Notes under the pieces: model-generated
Databases searched by the model: none
What the model saw: the letters and a program-made list of their open reading frames with translations, nothing else
What the model was told of the DNA's origin: nothing
Shown: positions 1-10,566 of the stretch, piece by piece
How the letters are laid out: each line of letters begins with the position of its first letter
Numbering within the stretch: position 1 is the first letter of the stretch
Position numbers and translations under genes: made by a program
Origin: Microcystis aeruginosa NIES-4325
Lineage (GTDB): Bacteria; Cyanobacteriota; Cyanobacteriia; Cyanobacteriales; Microcystaceae
Assembly: GCF_008974145.1 (NCBI RefSeq)
Contig: NZ_BJKP01000006.1
Location: 62,001-126,000 of the forward strand
Direction: 5' to 3'
Length of the DNA: 64,000 bases

Positions 1-137
1 ACGGGATCGACTACATAAGTCGGCGCTCCGGGGCTTAAAATAGGGAGGTCATAGACTCCCATGGCAGCAGCCGGTGACAGGGAAACACCCAAGACTACAC
101 AGCAGGAGAGAAGGAGAGAAGCTAATAATTTGAGCAT
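1..137 (-). CDS. Probable Psb32-type TPM-domain protein, N-terminus only
   Basis: The gene runs off the left edge; only the first 45 codons are present. They encode a signal peptide (MLKLLASLLLSCC, hydrophobic core, AAA cleavage region near residue 24) followed by MGVYDLPILSPGAPTYVVD. The GVYDLP motif just after the signal peptide is characteristic of the cyanobacterial/plastid TPM (TLP18.3/Psb32) proteins, thought to help photosystem II repair on the lumenal side of the thylakoid. That identity is from memory of the family start; the TPM domain itself lies outside the window. It is divergent from the histidine kinase at 367. Confidence 0.6.
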   Translation of the reverse strand, partial: MLKLLASLLLSCCVVLGVSLSPAAAMGVYDLPILSPGAPTYVVDP

Positions 138-273
138 ATTGATTCGGTAAAATTCCTATAGAACATAATAGGGGAAAAGTTTACTGTTTTTTGAGCCGGG
201 AGACGGGAGACGGGGTGATGGGGAAATTCAACTAATACCCTCAAACCCTAAAACCCCAACACCCAAACCCTTT

Positions 274-364
274 TAACTGATAACTGATAACTGATAACTG
301 ATAACTGATAACTGATAACTGATAACTGATAACTGATAACTGATAACTGATAACTGATAACTGA
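274..364. repeat. Heptamer tandem repeat TAACTGA, 13 copies
   Basis: Thirteen uninterrupted, identical copies of the 7-bp unit TAACTGA (91 bp) end three bases before the ATG at 367. The 138-273 part of the spacer holds low-complexity AC-rich sequence and no gene. The repeat replaces the place where a ribosome binding site and 5' leader would be expected. It belongs to the short tandem repeats scattered over this window. Confidence 0.95.
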
Positions 365-366
365 TT

Positions 367-2376
367 ATGAGTGATTTTGAGGAACTAGAGTCTAAAAAAC
401 GGGAAAAAGCCCTAGAAATGCAGGCCTATCGCGATAATTTGCTCTCACGGGTGACAAGATTACTAATTTCTCAAGATATCCACTTGGCGATCGATCATAC
501 CCTAGAACTGCTCTGTCAATTTACCCAGAGCGCTCACTGTTACATTATTCAATATTCCACCTGTCGTCAGCAGTGGAGTATGGTTTATGAATACTGTCAC
601 CCCGACTATCCGCAAGTTATCCCGATTCGGGAACAATCACAAAATCTCTCGACAGAAACCTTTCCTTGGTTTTCCGAACAATTATTAAACGGTATTCCAG
701 TTAAACTGAACTCTTTAGACGATTTACCCCCTACTGCTATCCCTGAAAGAACTATTCTCGCTCATAGTTCTACTCCCTGTCTCTTAATCGTTCCCATGTG
801 GGATAGTTCCGGGGTAACGGTGGGTTATCTGGGATTGGATGCAAGTGCAGAAAAGCAGTGGACGAAGGAAGATGTCACCTTTGTGCGGTTGCTGGGAGAA
901 TTAATTGCGATCGCACAAAGTAGATATGAAGCGGAAAAAGAATTAAAAGAAGCTAAGGAAGCGGCAGTTAAGGCAAATAAAGCTAAAAGTGAGTTTCTAG
1001 CTAACATGAGCCACGAATTACGCACTCCTCTTAATGCTATCTTGGGTTTTACTCGCTTAATATCCCGGGATAGCAGCATCAGCAGTGAATATCGCCAATA
1101 TTTGGAAATTGTCAATCGTAGCGGGGAACATTTACTAGAGTTAATCAACGATATTCTAGAAATGTCGAAGATAGAAGCAGGAAGAACGGTTTTTAACCCT
1201 AGTAATTTCGATTTATACGCTCTTTTAGAGAATATTGCTGAAATGCTTCGTCCACAAGCGCAGACAAAAGCTTTAAGCTTAATTTTTGATCGCAGCTCCG
1301 ATCTGCCTCAATATATATGTACTGATGAAAGTAAATTGCGACAGGTGTTAATCAATCTCTTGGGTAACGGATTGAAGTTTACCGACTCGGGAGGGGTGAC
1401 TCTCCGGGTAAAGTTAGGGGAGAAAAGAGGAGATTATCAGCGATTGCTCTGGGAAATTGAAGACACAGGCGCAGGAATCGCCCCAGAGGAGATTTATAAG
1501 CTATTTCAACCCTTTAACCAAACGGAAACGGGACGAAAATCCCAACAGGGGACAGGATTGGGTTTACCTATCAGTAAAAAATTTGTTGAGTTGATGGGAG
1601 GTGCGATCGGAGTTAGTAGTATTCTGGGTCAAGGAAGTGTTTTTAGTTTTGATATTCAGGTGGGTTTAGTGGGGGAAAATGAGATTAAAACCGAAACCAA
1701 TAAAGCAAAAGTTATCGCTTTAGCCGAAAATCAGCCTAAATATCGCATATTAGTCGTCGATGATCGACCAGAAAGCCGTTTACTGTTGCTGAAACTCCTG
1801 ACTACCCTAGGATTATCCGTGCAAGAGGCCGCTAATGGTCAAGAAGCGATCGCAATTTGGCAAGCATGGCAACCTCATCTTATCTGGATGGACATGAGAA
1901 TGCCAGTTAAAGACGGTTACGAAGCAACTAGGGAAATTCGGCAGTTAGAGGCTGATAATCGCAGAAAAACGGTAATAATTGCCCTAACTGCCAGCGCTTT
2001 TGAAGAGGATCGCGCTCTGGTTATTGCCGCTGGTTGTGATGATTTCGTGCGTAAACCTTTCCGAGAAGAAGTTATCTGGCAAAAAATGGGCGAATATTTG
2101 GGATTAAAATATATTTATGCCGATAATGAGCCAAATCAGCCCAATTATTCGCCAGTTTTTCTCGATTCCCTGCAATCCCTATTAAAATTAATCAGTCCCG
2201 CCTGGATTAGACAATTGCAACAAGCGGCGCGAGAATGTGATGATGAAAAAATTATCGCCCTAACCGCAGAAATTCCCGCCGATTATGCTACCCTTGCCCA
2301 AGGTTTACAACAGTTAGCCGGAGAATTTTCCTTTGATGCGATCGAAACCATAATTAAAGATTTAAACATATCTTAA
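367..2376 (+). CDS. Hybrid sensor histidine kinase with GAF domain and receiver
   Basis: Predicted soluble hybrid two-component kinase of 669 residues with no membrane segment. Order: GAF-like sensor about 30-185, a short coiled linker, HisKA with phospho-acceptor His216 in MSHELRTPLNAIL, HATPase_c with DTGAG near 367 and GTGLGL near 396, then a receiver domain 458-580 with acidic DD at 465-466, phospho-acceptor Asp509 in WMDMRMP and Lys563 in KPF. A C-terminal tail of about 85 residues has no clear His-phosphotransfer motif. The signal sensed is unknown. No separate response regulator lies next to it. The start codon directly follows a heptamer repeat array, so the leader is unusual and no Shine-Dalgarno sequence is visible. 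Confidence 0.93.
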   Translation: MSDFEELESKKREKALEMQAYRDNLLSRVTRLLISQDIHLAIDHTLELLCQFTQSAHCYIIQYSTCRQQWSMVYEYCHPDYPQVIPIREQSQNLSTETFPWFSEQLLNGIPVKLNSLDDLPPTAIPERTILAHSSTPCLLIVPMWDSSGVTVGYLGLDASAEKQWTKEDVTFVRLLGELIAIAQSRYEAEKELKEAKEAAVKANKAKSEFLANMSHELRTPLNAILGFTRLISRDSSISSEYRQYLEIVNRSGEHLLELINDILEMSKIEAGRTVFNPSNFDLYALLENIAEMLRPQAQTKALSLIFDRSSDLPQYICTDESKLRQVLINLLGNGLKFTDSGGVTLRVKLGEKRGDYQRLLWEIEDTGAGIAPEEIYKLFQPFNQTETGRKSQQGTGLGLPISKKFVELMGGAIGVSSILGQGSVFSFDIQVGLVGENEIKTETNKAKVIALAENQPKYRILVVDDRPESRLLLLKLLTTLGLSVQEAANGQEAIAIWQAWQPHLIWMDMRMPVKDGYEATREIRQLEADNRRKTVIIALTASAFEEDRALVIAAGCDDFVRKPFREEVIWQKMGEYLGLKYIYADNEPNQPNYSPVFLDSLQSLLKLISPAWIRQLQQAARECDDEKIIALTAEIPADYATLAQGLQQLAGEFSFDAIETIIKDLNIS

Positions 2377-2450
2377 GAGAGTATTTTATCTATATCTCAA
2401 AAACGTGATATTCTAAAGGCATAAATCCCTAAATATGGCAATTTTAAAGG

Positions 2451-2912
2451 ATGAAACTGTTAAAAATGCTCATCGGTACTTGGTTAATACTACCGATTTT
2501 TTCTGTTCATGCTCAAGTCCCCTCGCTGCCCCCAATTAAGCAAAATTCCCCCAATCTTGGTGATCTACCGAATAATCCCACCCAGCAGAGAAATTGGCTT
2601 TGTAACCAAGGAGATCGACGCATTGCCGTGGCTGCCAAAGAAGTGCAAGGTTGGCAAGAATTAATCGAAAAACAAGGTTGGCAATGTGATGAAGGAAATA
2701 CCGATATACCCGATCAAACTCTCGGCTTTTCCTGTGAACCAGAACAAACCCTCGGCATCTTGACAGTTTACTGGTTAAATGGTAGTAATGGTCAACAACA
2801 ATTAAGCCAATGGCGAGATAAATTAGCGGAACAACAGGGGATGGTTTGTACTATTAATAACGTGCGGTTATTCGATACTCAAGAAAATATACTCAACCCA
2901 TTACAACCATGA
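2451..2912 (+). CDS. Secreted protein of unknown function
   Basis: A 153-residue protein that I do not recognise. It begins with an apparent signal peptide (MKLLKMLIGTWLILPIFSVHA) followed by a Pro/Asn-rich segment and a small domain containing four cysteines (WLCNQGD, WQCDEGN, FSCEPEQ, MVCTINN), suggesting disulfides in the periplasm or outside. Its stop overlaps the start of the next gene by 4 bp (ATGA), so the two are translationally coupled and probably act in the same compartment. Confidence 0.7.
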   Translation: MKLLKMLIGTWLILPIFSVHAQVPSLPPIKQNSPNLGDLPNNPTQQRNWLCNQGDRRIAVAAKEVQGWQELIEKQGWQCDEGNTDIPDQTLGFSCEPEQTLGILTVYWLNGSNGQQQLSQWRDKLAEQQGMVCTINNVRLFDTQENILNPLQP

Positions 2913-3550
2913 TTAAATTAGCAGTTTTGCCTCAATCTATCCTCCTGGTTATCAGTTTACTATTAAACAATTCTCTGCCCTTACTTGCCCAATCTACACC
3001 CCTGAACGTCGATAATTTAAGAAACACCGTCTATAACATTCCCAATCGGGGTTCCGTAATTGTCAGCGATGGTATTTTTCAATCTAACGAGGGACAAATT
3101 TTAGGAGTACAAGTCAGTCAAGAAGCCTTGATGGGGGACTATAATAATGATCAAAGGACTGATGGTATTGTCGTATTAAGAGTGATTACCAGAGAGCAAC
3201 AGCAATTACATTATTTAGCCCTAGTGATCGATAATAACGGTACTGCCACTAACACCGATACTGTCCTCTTAGCCGATCGAGTAATTGTCGATAATCTTAG
3301 TGCTAAAGATGGTATGATCACCGTCAATATGAGAAGATTTCTCCCTCGGGATCCTTCCTGTTGTCCGTCGGGAGTTATCACTCAACAATTTGCGATTAAT
3401 CCTAGTATTAATCAATTGACTTTACTGAGTACCAACGAAAGTCAACCCACCACCCCAAATGTGCAGGTAGTACCTACTTCTCCCCTGAGAATTAATAATA
3501 GTAACCTCCCCTTTCAACCTCCTGCTGGGGCCATCCAAATCCGCTTTTAA
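2909..3550 (+). CDS. Secreted protein of unknown function, partner of preceding gene
   Basis: A 213-residue protein with an N-terminal hydrophobic signal (LAVLPQSILLVISLLLNNSLPLLAQ), then a domain reading like GDYNNDQRTDGIVVLRV, a segment typical of proteins that describe a quantity derived from a gene product secreted and folded as beta strands, and a Cys pair (DPSCCPSG). I cannot assign a family. The ATGA overlap with 2451-2912 indicates a two-gene operon. The C-terminus is Pro/Asn-rich and probably disordered. Confidence 0.7.
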   Translation: MIKLAVLPQSILLVISLLLNNSLPLLAQSTPLNVDNLRNTVYNIPNRGSVIVSDGIFQSNEGQILGVQVSQEALMGDYNNDQRTDGIVVLRVITREQQQLHYLALVIDNNGTATNTDTVLLADRVIVDNLSAKDGMITVNMRRFLPRDPSCCPSGVITQQFAINPSINQLTLLSTNESQPTTPNVQVVPTSPLRINNSNLPFQPPAGAIQIRF

Positions 3551-3560
3551 CCTTGTTTTT

Positions 3561-3586
3561 GGTGCGTTGGGGCAGCGTAACGCACC
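3561..3586. repeat. Small palindromic repeat (GGTGCGTT...AACGCACC)
   Basis: An 8-bp perfect stem, GGTGCGTT at 3561-3568 and AACGCACC at 3579-3586, with a 10-nt loop. It lies just after the stop of the 2909 gene and could act as a terminator hairpin, though no U-run follows. Palindromes of this sequence type are familiar dispersed elements in cyanobacterial genomes (recollection). Confidence 0.6.
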
Positions 3587-3714
3587 CTACTGGACTGTTT
3601 CCGCTAAAATAGGGCAATAGATTTCGGCTTAAAGTCTTAGATTATAGAATTTATAGCATTTTTCTAATACACCAAATTAGCTGAAATAAACCACTACCTT
3701 TTTACTTAAAAAAA

Positions 3715-5679
3715 ATGGCCTACAAATATCCCATCCAACGCTGGTATATTGCCGCAACTAATCCCGAAAAAATCGAGGGGTTAGCGCGGGAAATGGGATT
3801 ATCATCCTTATTAGCAACTATCTTAATTAATCGCGGTATTGATACCCCCGAATTAGCTAAAACTTATATAGATCCTGAAGTGGATATCTTACCCTCTCCC
3901 CTAGGAGAATTTCCCGACTTAGAAAAAAGTGTCAATTTATTAGTAAAAGCGATCGCCTCTGGCGATAAAATTGCTATCTGTGGGGACTACGATGCCGACG
4001 GCATGACCAGTACATCTTTACTATTAAGAGCCTTGAGACATCTCGGTGCCAGGGTAAATCATGCCATACCCAGTCGCATGAAAGAGGGATACGGAATTAA
4101 TCAGCGCATTGTCGAAGAATTTGCCGAATCGGGAGTCGGATTGATTCTCACCGTTGATAATGGTATTTCCGCTCACGAACCGATCGCCCTAGCGATAGAA
4201 TTAGGATTAAAAGTTATTATCACCGATCATCACGATCTGCCGCCAATTTTACCAAATGCCTCCGCTATTCTCAACCCAAAATTATTAACCCCGAACTCTC
4301 CCTATCAGGGATTAGCGGGGGTGGGAGTTGCCTATATTTTAGCGGTGACAACTGCCCAAAAAATGGGTAAATTACAGGGATTAACCGAGTCATTATTAGC
4401 ATTATTTACCCTAGGCACTATAGCAGATTTAGCTCCATTAATCGGGGTAAATCGTCGCTGGTTAAAACGGGGTTTAAGAAAATTGCCTAAATCCCAATTA
4501 GTCGGGATTCAATCCCTGATGCAAATAGCGGGAATTAGCGAGGAACAAAAGCAATTACAACCGGATGATATTGGCTTTAAATTGGGACCGAGAATTAATG
4601 CAATCGGCAGAATTGGTGATCCCCAGATAGTTATTGAATTATTAACCACCGATGACGCAGGAATAGCCTTAGAAAGAGCGATGCAGTGCGAACAAATTAA
4701 TCGTACTCGTCAAGAATTGTGCGAAAAAATTGAAGAAGAAGCGATTAAATTAGTGGAAAAAACGCCGATTCTTTGGCAAAAAGATCGAGTTTTAGTCTTA
4801 GTCGAAAAAGATTGGCATCATGGGGTGATTGGTATTGTGGCTTCCCGTTTGGTGGAACGCTACGGAGTACCAGTTTTTATCGGTACTTACGAGGAAAAAG
4901 ATGCGGGTAAAATTCGCGGTTCTGCCAGAGGAATTGAAGAATTTCACGTTTTTGAAGCCCTGCAATTTTGCCAAGATTTACTAGGAAAATTTGGCGGTCA
5001 TAAAATGGCGGGTGGTTTTAGTTTACCCACAGCTAATTTATTAGCATTTAAACAAAGATTGAGTCAATTTTCTTACAAAACTTTACAAATAGAACAATTA
5101 AAACCTTTAATTAAAATTGATAGTATCATCGATTTTAAACAAATAACCCTGCAACTTTTTCAACAAATTGATAGTTTACAACCCTGGGGAATTGGCAATG
5201 AATTACCCGTTTTTTGGACTCCTAACGTGCGAGTAGTGGAACAGAAAACTATCGGAAAAAATCACTTAAAATTATTGCTGGCTCAAAGGGATGATACCAG
5301 AATTCAAGCCCTAGCATGGCGTTGGGGCGAATATTGTCCTCTACCAACTCGTTTAGATATTGCCTATAAACTCAAAGAAAATCCTTGGAATGGTAATACA
5401 ACCATAGAAATTGAATTAGTGGGAGTGCGATTACCCCAAGAAAATGATAATATTAAAAAAGCAATTTTTATGCACGCCGATAAAATGTATCAATGTAGTT
5501 TTTGGGGAGATTTAAACGAGATTCGCATCAAAAATGAACAGGGCGATATTTTAGTCGTGCAGAAAGGGCAGCGCATTGGTTTATTAGGCAAAAATCGGCA
5601 ACAAGCTAGAGAAGTCAACGTGACTGAACCCCGTTTTTATACTTTAATTAAAGTTGCCATCAAAGCTTTGGCTATCTAG
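3715..5679 (+). CDS. recJ: Single-stranded-DNA-specific exonuclease RecJ
   Basis: RecJ degrades single-stranded DNA 5' to 3' in recombination and mismatch or base-excision repair. The 654-residue product has the DHH phosphoesterase signature: [12 protein letters not shown] at 90-101, metal ligand DHH at 171-173, and the DHHA1 motif region [14 protein letters not shown] near 425-440 including GGH. An OB-like and C-terminal extension follows, as in other cyanobacterial RecJ. The ATG is preceded by an A-rich stretch. It is followed after 28 bp by proB on the same strand. Confidence 0.95.
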   Translation: MAYKYPIQRWYIAATNPEKIEGLAREMGLSSLLATILINRGIDTPELAKTYIDPEVDILPSPLGEFPDLEKSVNLLVKAIASGDKIAICGDYDADGMTSTSLLLRALRHLGARVNHAIPSRMKEGYGINQRIVEEFAESGVGLILTVDNGISAHEPIALAIELGLKVIITDHHDLPPILPNASAILNPKLLTPNSPYQGLAGVGVAYILAVTTAQKMGKLQGLTESLLALFTLGTIADLAPLIGVNRRWLKRGLRKLPKSQLVGIQSLMQIAGISEEQKQLQPDDIGFKLGPRINAIGRIGDPQIVIELLTTDDAGIALERAMQCEQINRTRQELCEKIEEEAIKLVEKTPILWQKDRVLVLVEKDWHHGVIGIVASRLVERYGVPVFIGTYEEKDAGKIRGSARGIEEFHVFEALQFCQDLLGKFGGHKMAGGFSLPTANLLAFKQRLSQFSYKTLQIEQLKPLIKIDSIIDFKQITLQLFQQIDSLQPWGIGNELPVFWTPNVRVVEQKTIGKNHLKLLLAQRDDTRIQALAWRWGEYCPLPTRLDIAYKLKENPWNGNTTIEIELVGVRLPQENDNIKKAIFMHADKMYQCSFWGDLNEIRIKNEQGDILVVQKGQRIGLLGKNRQQAREVNVTEPRFYTLIKVAIKALAI

Positions 5680-5707
5680 CAACACCTCCAAAAAAAGCGC
5701 CTTGACG

Positions 5708-6847
5708 ATGAACCAAACCATAGTGATCAAAATCGGTACTTCCAGTTTGACCGATAATGAAACCGGCCAATTATCCCTCTCCACGATCGCCGCTTTAGTG
5801 GAAGTCCTCACCCGGTTGCGCGCTGCCGGTCATCGGGTGGTATTAGTATCTTCTGGGGCTGTCGGGGTGGGCTGCCGTCGTCTGGGAATACAGGAAAGAC
5901 CGAAAAAAATCGCCCTCAAACAAGCGATCGCCGCCGTCGGACAAGGTCGTCTGATGCGGATCTATGATGACCTCTTTACCAGTCTTGGTCAACCGATCGC
6001 CCAAATTTTGCTGACCCGTCCCGAATTGATGGAACGCACCTGTTATGTCAACGCCTATAATACCTTTCAGGCTTTGTTTGAATTAGGGGTGATTGCCATT
6101 GTCAACGAAAATGATACGGTGGCGATCGATGAGTTAAAATTCGGCGATAATGACACTTTATCAGCCCTTGTGGCCAGTTTAATCGAGGCTGACTGGTTAT
6201 TTATCCTCACCGATGTGGATCGCCTCTACAGTGCCGATCCGCGGCTATTTCCCGAAGCACAGGCCATTGTCCGAGTTACTCCCGCAGAATTAGCGCAACT
6301 ATCGATCGATGCCGGTAGTAGTGGCAGTCAGTGGGGGACCGGGGGTATGGCGACTAAATTGGCCGCGGCCCGGATTGCCACCAGCGCCGGGGTAGAAATG
6401 GCGATTACTAGGGGACGGCAGCCTGGTAATATCTTAAAAATTATGGCAGGAGAGGCGATCGGAACCCGTTTTGAGGCACAAAAACGCAGTGATAACGCCC
6501 GCAAACGCTGGATCGCCTACGGACTAATGCCCATGGGTAAAATCTATCTCGATGCTGGGGCGATTCAAGCCATTTGTCAGGGGGGAAAATCTCTCCTAGC
6601 GGCCGGGATAACCAAAGTGGAGGGGGAATTTAGCGCCTCGGAATCGGTGCAATTGTGCGATCGAGAAGGCCGGGAATTGGCTCGGGGAATTGTTAATTAT
6701 AGTAGTGAGGAGATCGATCGAGTTAAAGGTCAACATTCCGAGCGTATTGCCAGTTTATTAGGTTATGTGGCCGCAGAAACCATTATTCATCGGGATAATC
6801 TCGTCATTTTGAGTGCCTCGTCCACCATCTCGACCAATAAGGGATAA
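5708..6847 (+). CDS. proB: Glutamate 5-kinase
   Basis: Catalyses the first step of proline synthesis, ATP-dependent phosphorylation of glutamate. The product is 379 residues: an amino acid kinase domain from [15 protein letters not shown] with [18 protein letters not shown] and [12 protein letters not shown], then a C-terminal PUA domain (about 285-365, starting near [19 protein letters not shown]). The reading frame stays open upstream to 5654 but homologs begin at the MNQT Met, so 5708 is chosen; it lies 28 bp after recJ and may be co-transcribed with it. Confidence 0.95.
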   Translation: MNQTIVIKIGTSSLTDNETGQLSLSTIAALVEVLTRLRAAGHRVVLVSSGAVGVGCRRLGIQERPKKIALKQAIAAVGQGRLMRIYDDLFTSLGQPIAQILLTRPELMERTCYVNAYNTFQALFELGVIAIVNENDTVAIDELKFGDNDTLSALVASLIEADWLFILTDVDRLYSADPRLFPEAQAIVRVTPAELAQLSIDAGSSGSQWGTGGMATKLAAARIATSAGVEMAITRGRQPGNILKIMAGEAIGTRFEAQKRSDNARKRWIAYGLMPMGKIYLDAGAIQAICQGGKSLLAAGITKVEGEFSASESVQLCDREGRELARGIVNYSSEEIDRVKGQHSERIASLLGYVAAETIIHRDNLVILSASSTISTNKG

Positions 6848-7029
6848 TTCCGCCACCCAGGGCAGGTTCGCCCAATGCCTTAAATGTAAAGAAATATCTC
6901 AAAAAAACAACAAATTGTTAGACAAGCAAGAGAGTTAGACTAGGGATGTCCCCCGAAGTTCAACCCTGTGAGATTATAAATAAAGCGAAACTCAAAAATG
7001 TCTTTATTGCTGTTGGGAGAAACTTCATA

Positions 7030-7539
7030 ATGCGAGACGCGGTAACTAGCCTGATTAGAAAATACGATGTCACCGGACGTTATCTCGATCGAGATGCGAT
7101 CGATAATCTTAAACAATATTTCGCTTCGGGAACTGCCCGTCTAGCTGCCGCCGCCCTAATTAACGCTAATTCGGCGGCGCTGGTGCGTGGGGCGGCGATT
7201 CGTCTATTTGAAGAAGTTCCCGAATTGATCCGCGCCGGGGGTAATGCCTACACCACCCGTCGTTATTCTGCCTGTCTGCGGGATATGGATTACTATCTGC
7301 GCTATGCCAGTTATGCCCTAGTAGCTGCTGATACTAATGTTCTAGATGAGCGGGTACTGCAAGGACTGCGGGAAACCTATAATTCCCTCGGTGTTCCCAT
7401 CGGTCCGACGGTGCGCGGTATCCAAATCATGAGCGAAATGATTCAATCCATGGCTACTGAGGCGGGTATTGCCGACACCTCTCTGATCGCTGAACCCTTT
7501 GATCATCTCACTCGCGAATTAAGCGAAGTGTCTATTTAA
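7030..7539 (+). CDS. apcF: Allophycocyanin beta-18 subunit
   Basis: A phycobilisome core subunit that helps form the terminal emitter trimer with the core-membrane linker ApcE. The 169-residue product starts MRDAVTSLIRKYDVTGRYLD and carries the chromophore-binding Cys in CLRDMDYYLRY and the Asn of GGNAYTTRR that is methylated in beta-type subunits. The DTNVLDERVLQGLRETY and GVPIGPTVRGIQ segments separate ApcF from ApcB. The frame is open back to 6946, but 7030 gives the normal family length. It stands alone, without other apc genes nearby, which is usual for apcF. A CAGTTATCAG repeat begins a few bases after the stop. Confidence 0.93.
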   Translation: MRDAVTSLIRKYDVTGRYLDRDAIDNLKQYFASGTARLAAAALINANSAALVRGAAIRLFEEVPELIRAGGNAYTTRRYSACLRDMDYYLRYASYALVAADTNVLDERVLQGLRETYNSLGVPIGPTVRGIQIMSEMIQSMATEAGIADTSLIAEPFDHLTRELSEVSI

Positions 7540-7566
7540 ATTCAGTTATCAGTTATCGGTTAGGAA

Positions 7567-7594
7567 AGGCAAGAGGCAACAGGCAAGAGGCAAG
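7567..7594. repeat. Heptamer tandem repeat AGGCAAG, 4 copies
   Basis: Four 7-bp units (AGGCAAG, AGGCAAC, AGGCAAG, AGGCAAG) lie in the gap between the convergent apcF and ruvX stop codons, next to a second heptamer array of different sequence at 7611. Confidence 0.85.
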
Positions 7595-7602
7595 AGTATT
7601 TA

Positions 7603-8123
<521 letters not shown>

Positions 8124-8124
<1 letters not shown>

Positions 8125-9365
8125 CACACTGGATGCCCCTGATCGGGGGGTTCCGAGGGCGGTTTAACTGGGGGAAGTTCCCCCGTACTGTCGAGGGATT
8201 CTAGGGGGGAATTATTGGGCCATTTTAACCAAGACATCCGACTAGGGATGGGAGTTCGTGGCACCGGTTGTAAACCCTGCAGCATTTCTGCCAGGGCGGA
8301 ATTTTCTGGCCTAGTTTCGCGGATTTTGTGCCATACCGAGCGGGACATCATCAGGGTGTGGGAACTGCGGATTGCTCCCAATTGTTCCAGATATTCCCGT
8401 CTTTCGTGCTGATAATCAGCAGATATCAACTCTAGTGATCGAGGGGCATACTTGTGAGTGATCTGGGCCATCTGGATTAGTAACTTAGGATAGAGCCAAG
8501 TGTAGGCAGGATGGACAATTAATTTCGCTTGATGGGGTCGCTCATCCCGGTTAGATAGGATTAATTCAAAATAACCGATCGCAGCTTTTCGTTGTGGTTC
8601 AAAAACGTAACCGCGACTAATTTGCGGACCGCCGCACCAACCTTGACAGCGACCGAACAAACTATCAACTAAACTGATTTTAAAATCCTGGATATGGCGA
8701 TCAAATACCTGACGCAGTAACGGTGGCATAGACACACAATCTAACTGATAGAGCAATTGAGCGTCAGCATTGCTCACCGGCAGTAAATTCGGTAAATCTG
8801 CCTCTTGTTTGCTCAATTCCTGTAATAATTGCGGCGGTAAAGACCAATAGGTTAATTCCGCCAAAGGCTGAAAACCGTGTTGCCGAAAAAGTGCCAAACT
8901 GTCCTTTTGATTGATATTAACCTCTAACACCCAGGTGCGGGCTTCCCAAACCGTTTCTAGACAATAACGCAGTAATTGCGCCCCGATGCCCTTGGGTTCG
9001 CTTAAAGACTCCCCTGGCTGCACCCGCACCTGTTCCACCCGCCAAGTGCTGCGACTACTATTAAAAGGGGCGACTTGGATTGCCCCGCGAATTTTCCCTT
9101 CTTCTCCCCGATTAGCCAGGGACTCGGCCACATAGACATGAAAACGGTGTTGGAGAGGATTGGGAAAAAAACTGAGAATTTTAAACAACCCAAACCAAGG
9201 CCGCACCAGCTGCACCTGCGTGCGGAAATTTTGGGTGCGACGATCAATATCCTCATCGAAGTCATCCAAGGTTAAAGCTTCAATGTCTTCCAAATCCCGA
9301 TATTGTACGGGACGGATTGGGCGATCGCTAAAATCGTCCCCTTGGGGAACAGGAGAAGTGGTCAT
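8124..9365 (-). CDS. GNAT-family N-acetyltransferase domain protein
   Basis: A 413-residue protein with a GNAT acetyltransferase domain in its N-terminal half: the acetyl-CoA region reads GIGAQLLRYCLETVWEAR around residue 125, followed by LEVNINQKDSLALFRQHGFQ, the typical beta5-alpha4 end. The C-terminal half contains a further region (VHPAYTWLYPKLLIQMAQ) and a disordered Pro-rich tail. Substrate unknown. It is upstream of, and overlaps by one base, ruvX; this pairing suggests co-expression only. Confidence 0.8.
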
Positions 9366-9572
9366 GGCTCTGGGGTAAATATCGTCTATGCACCTATCTT
9401 ACAGCAGAATCTAGAGGCACTTCTGCACCAATAACAATTTCTGACGGTTCAAGGAGTCCCAGAAAGAACACCTCGATCAGTAACTGGGGTTTTCTGGGCA
9501 AAATTTCCGATCATGACAATTCGATGCTACAATAACGGACGGTTAATCAGTCCGAATTTGCAGTAAAAGTCT

Positions 9573-10079
9573 TTGAGTCAATCTGTAGATACCACTAACA
9601 CCCTAGACACTCTAGCTCAAGAACTAGCCGCCATTCAGCAGACCGGTTCTAAGCGCGTCGCTTTATTGGGTTCCCGTCACGTTCCCATCACACACCAGCA
9701 ATTGATCGAAATGATGGCCTATGCCCTTGTACTGGCGGGCAATCGGATTATGACCTCCGGGGCGACGGGAACCAATTCCGCCGTCATTAAGGGGGCAATG
9801 CGGGCAGATCCTAATCTGTTAACCGTGATCTTACCCCAAAGTCTTGATCGCCAACCCCTGGAATCCCAAGAACAACTTCAGCAGGTTATCCATCTGGTGG
9901 AATGTCCCGAAAATGACCATCTCTCCCTAGGGGAAGCCAGCAGCCTCTGTAATCGCGAGATTATCAATCGTTGTCAACAGTTAATCTGTTTTGCTTTCCA
10001 CGACAGTCAAACCCTTTTGCAAACCTGCGCGGAAGCGGAAGATCAACGCAAGCTAGTTACCCTATTTTATTTTGACTAA
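9573..10079 (+). CDS. DprA/Smf-like Rossmann-fold protein
   Basis: A 168-residue protein resembling the nucleotide-binding core of DprA/Smf or LOG-type Rossmann proteins: VALLGSRHVPITHQ, then LAGNRIMTSGATGTNSAVIKGAMRAD, the pattern of a phosphate-binding GS...SGxAxG. It lacks the SAM and C-terminal domains of full DprA, so a role in DNA uptake is not certain. The frame has a stop three codons upstream, and the only usable start before the conserved region is TTG at 9573 with no good ribosome binding site. The MAPEG gene follows 8 bp later. Confidence 0.7.
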   Translation: MSQSVDTTNTLDTLAQELAAIQQTGSKRVALLGSRHVPITHQQLIEMMAYALVLAGNRIMTSGATGTNSAVIKGAMRADPNLLTVILPQSLDRQPLESQEQLQQVIHLVECPENDHLSLGEASSLCNREIINRCQQLICFAFHDSQTLLQTCAEAEDQRKLVTLFYFD

Positions 10080-10087
10080 ATTCCGCA

Positions 10088-10495
10088 ATGAATCTCTCCG
10101 TCAGTGCCATTCTTCTCTATTCGATCGTGGCTGCCGCTATCTCTGTCTATCTACCTTTTCTGCTGGTGGCTTACGCTAGGGCTAAGGTGGGTTACGATAC
10201 CTCCGCTCCCCGGGCCATGTTCGACCAACTCCCAGACTACGCTAAACGAGCAACTTGGGCCCATCAAAATGGTTTTGAAACCTTTATGATCTATAGTGCC
10301 GCCGCTCTCATGGCCTACGTTACAGGAGTCTCCTCCTCTCTGGCTGCTAACTGTGCGATCGCTTTTGTGATCCTCCGGCTTCTATTTTCCCTTTTTTATA
10401 TCACTAATATCCCGATCGCTCGTTCCCTGATGTTCGGCCTTAGTTCTCTGTGTACCTATACTCTCTTTGGCTTGAGTTTAATCAAGATTCAGTAG
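10088..10495 (+). CDS. MAPEG-family membrane protein
   Basis: A 135-residue protein with four hydrophobic helices, matching the MAPEG (eicosanoid and glutathione metabolism) superfamily: the sequence ATWAHQNGFETFMIYSAA contains the family's conserved N-x-x-E arrangement between helices 1 and 2. Bacterial members are of unclear function. It starts 8 bp after the DprA-like gene and is probably co-transcribed. Confidence 0.8.
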   Translation: MNLSVSAILLYSIVAAAISVYLPFLLVAYARAKVGYDTSAPRAMFDQLPDYAKRATWAHQNGFETFMIYSAAALMAYVTGVSSSLAANCAIAFVILRLLFSLFYITNIPIARSLMFGLSSLCTYTLFGLSLIKIQ

Positions 10496-10525
10496 TTCGG
10501 GAGGGGCAAAAACCCCGATGGGAAA

Positions 10526-10550
10526 TCGGGTTAGAAGTTGCCTAACCCGA
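10526..10550. terminator. Hairpin between convergent genes
   Basis: A 9-bp perfect stem, TCGGGTTAG at 10526-10534 with CTAACCCGA at 10542-10550 and a 7-nt loop, lies between the MAPEG gene and the convergent deaminase gene. It could terminate transcription from both sides; the downstream T-content is modest. Confidence 0.5.
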
Positions 10551-10566
10551 ACTAAGGTTAATTTTG

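Noticed and set aside
5654-5707. Longer proB start overlapping recJ
   Set aside because: The extra 18 residues are read from recJ's end in another frame and are not part of the kinase family.
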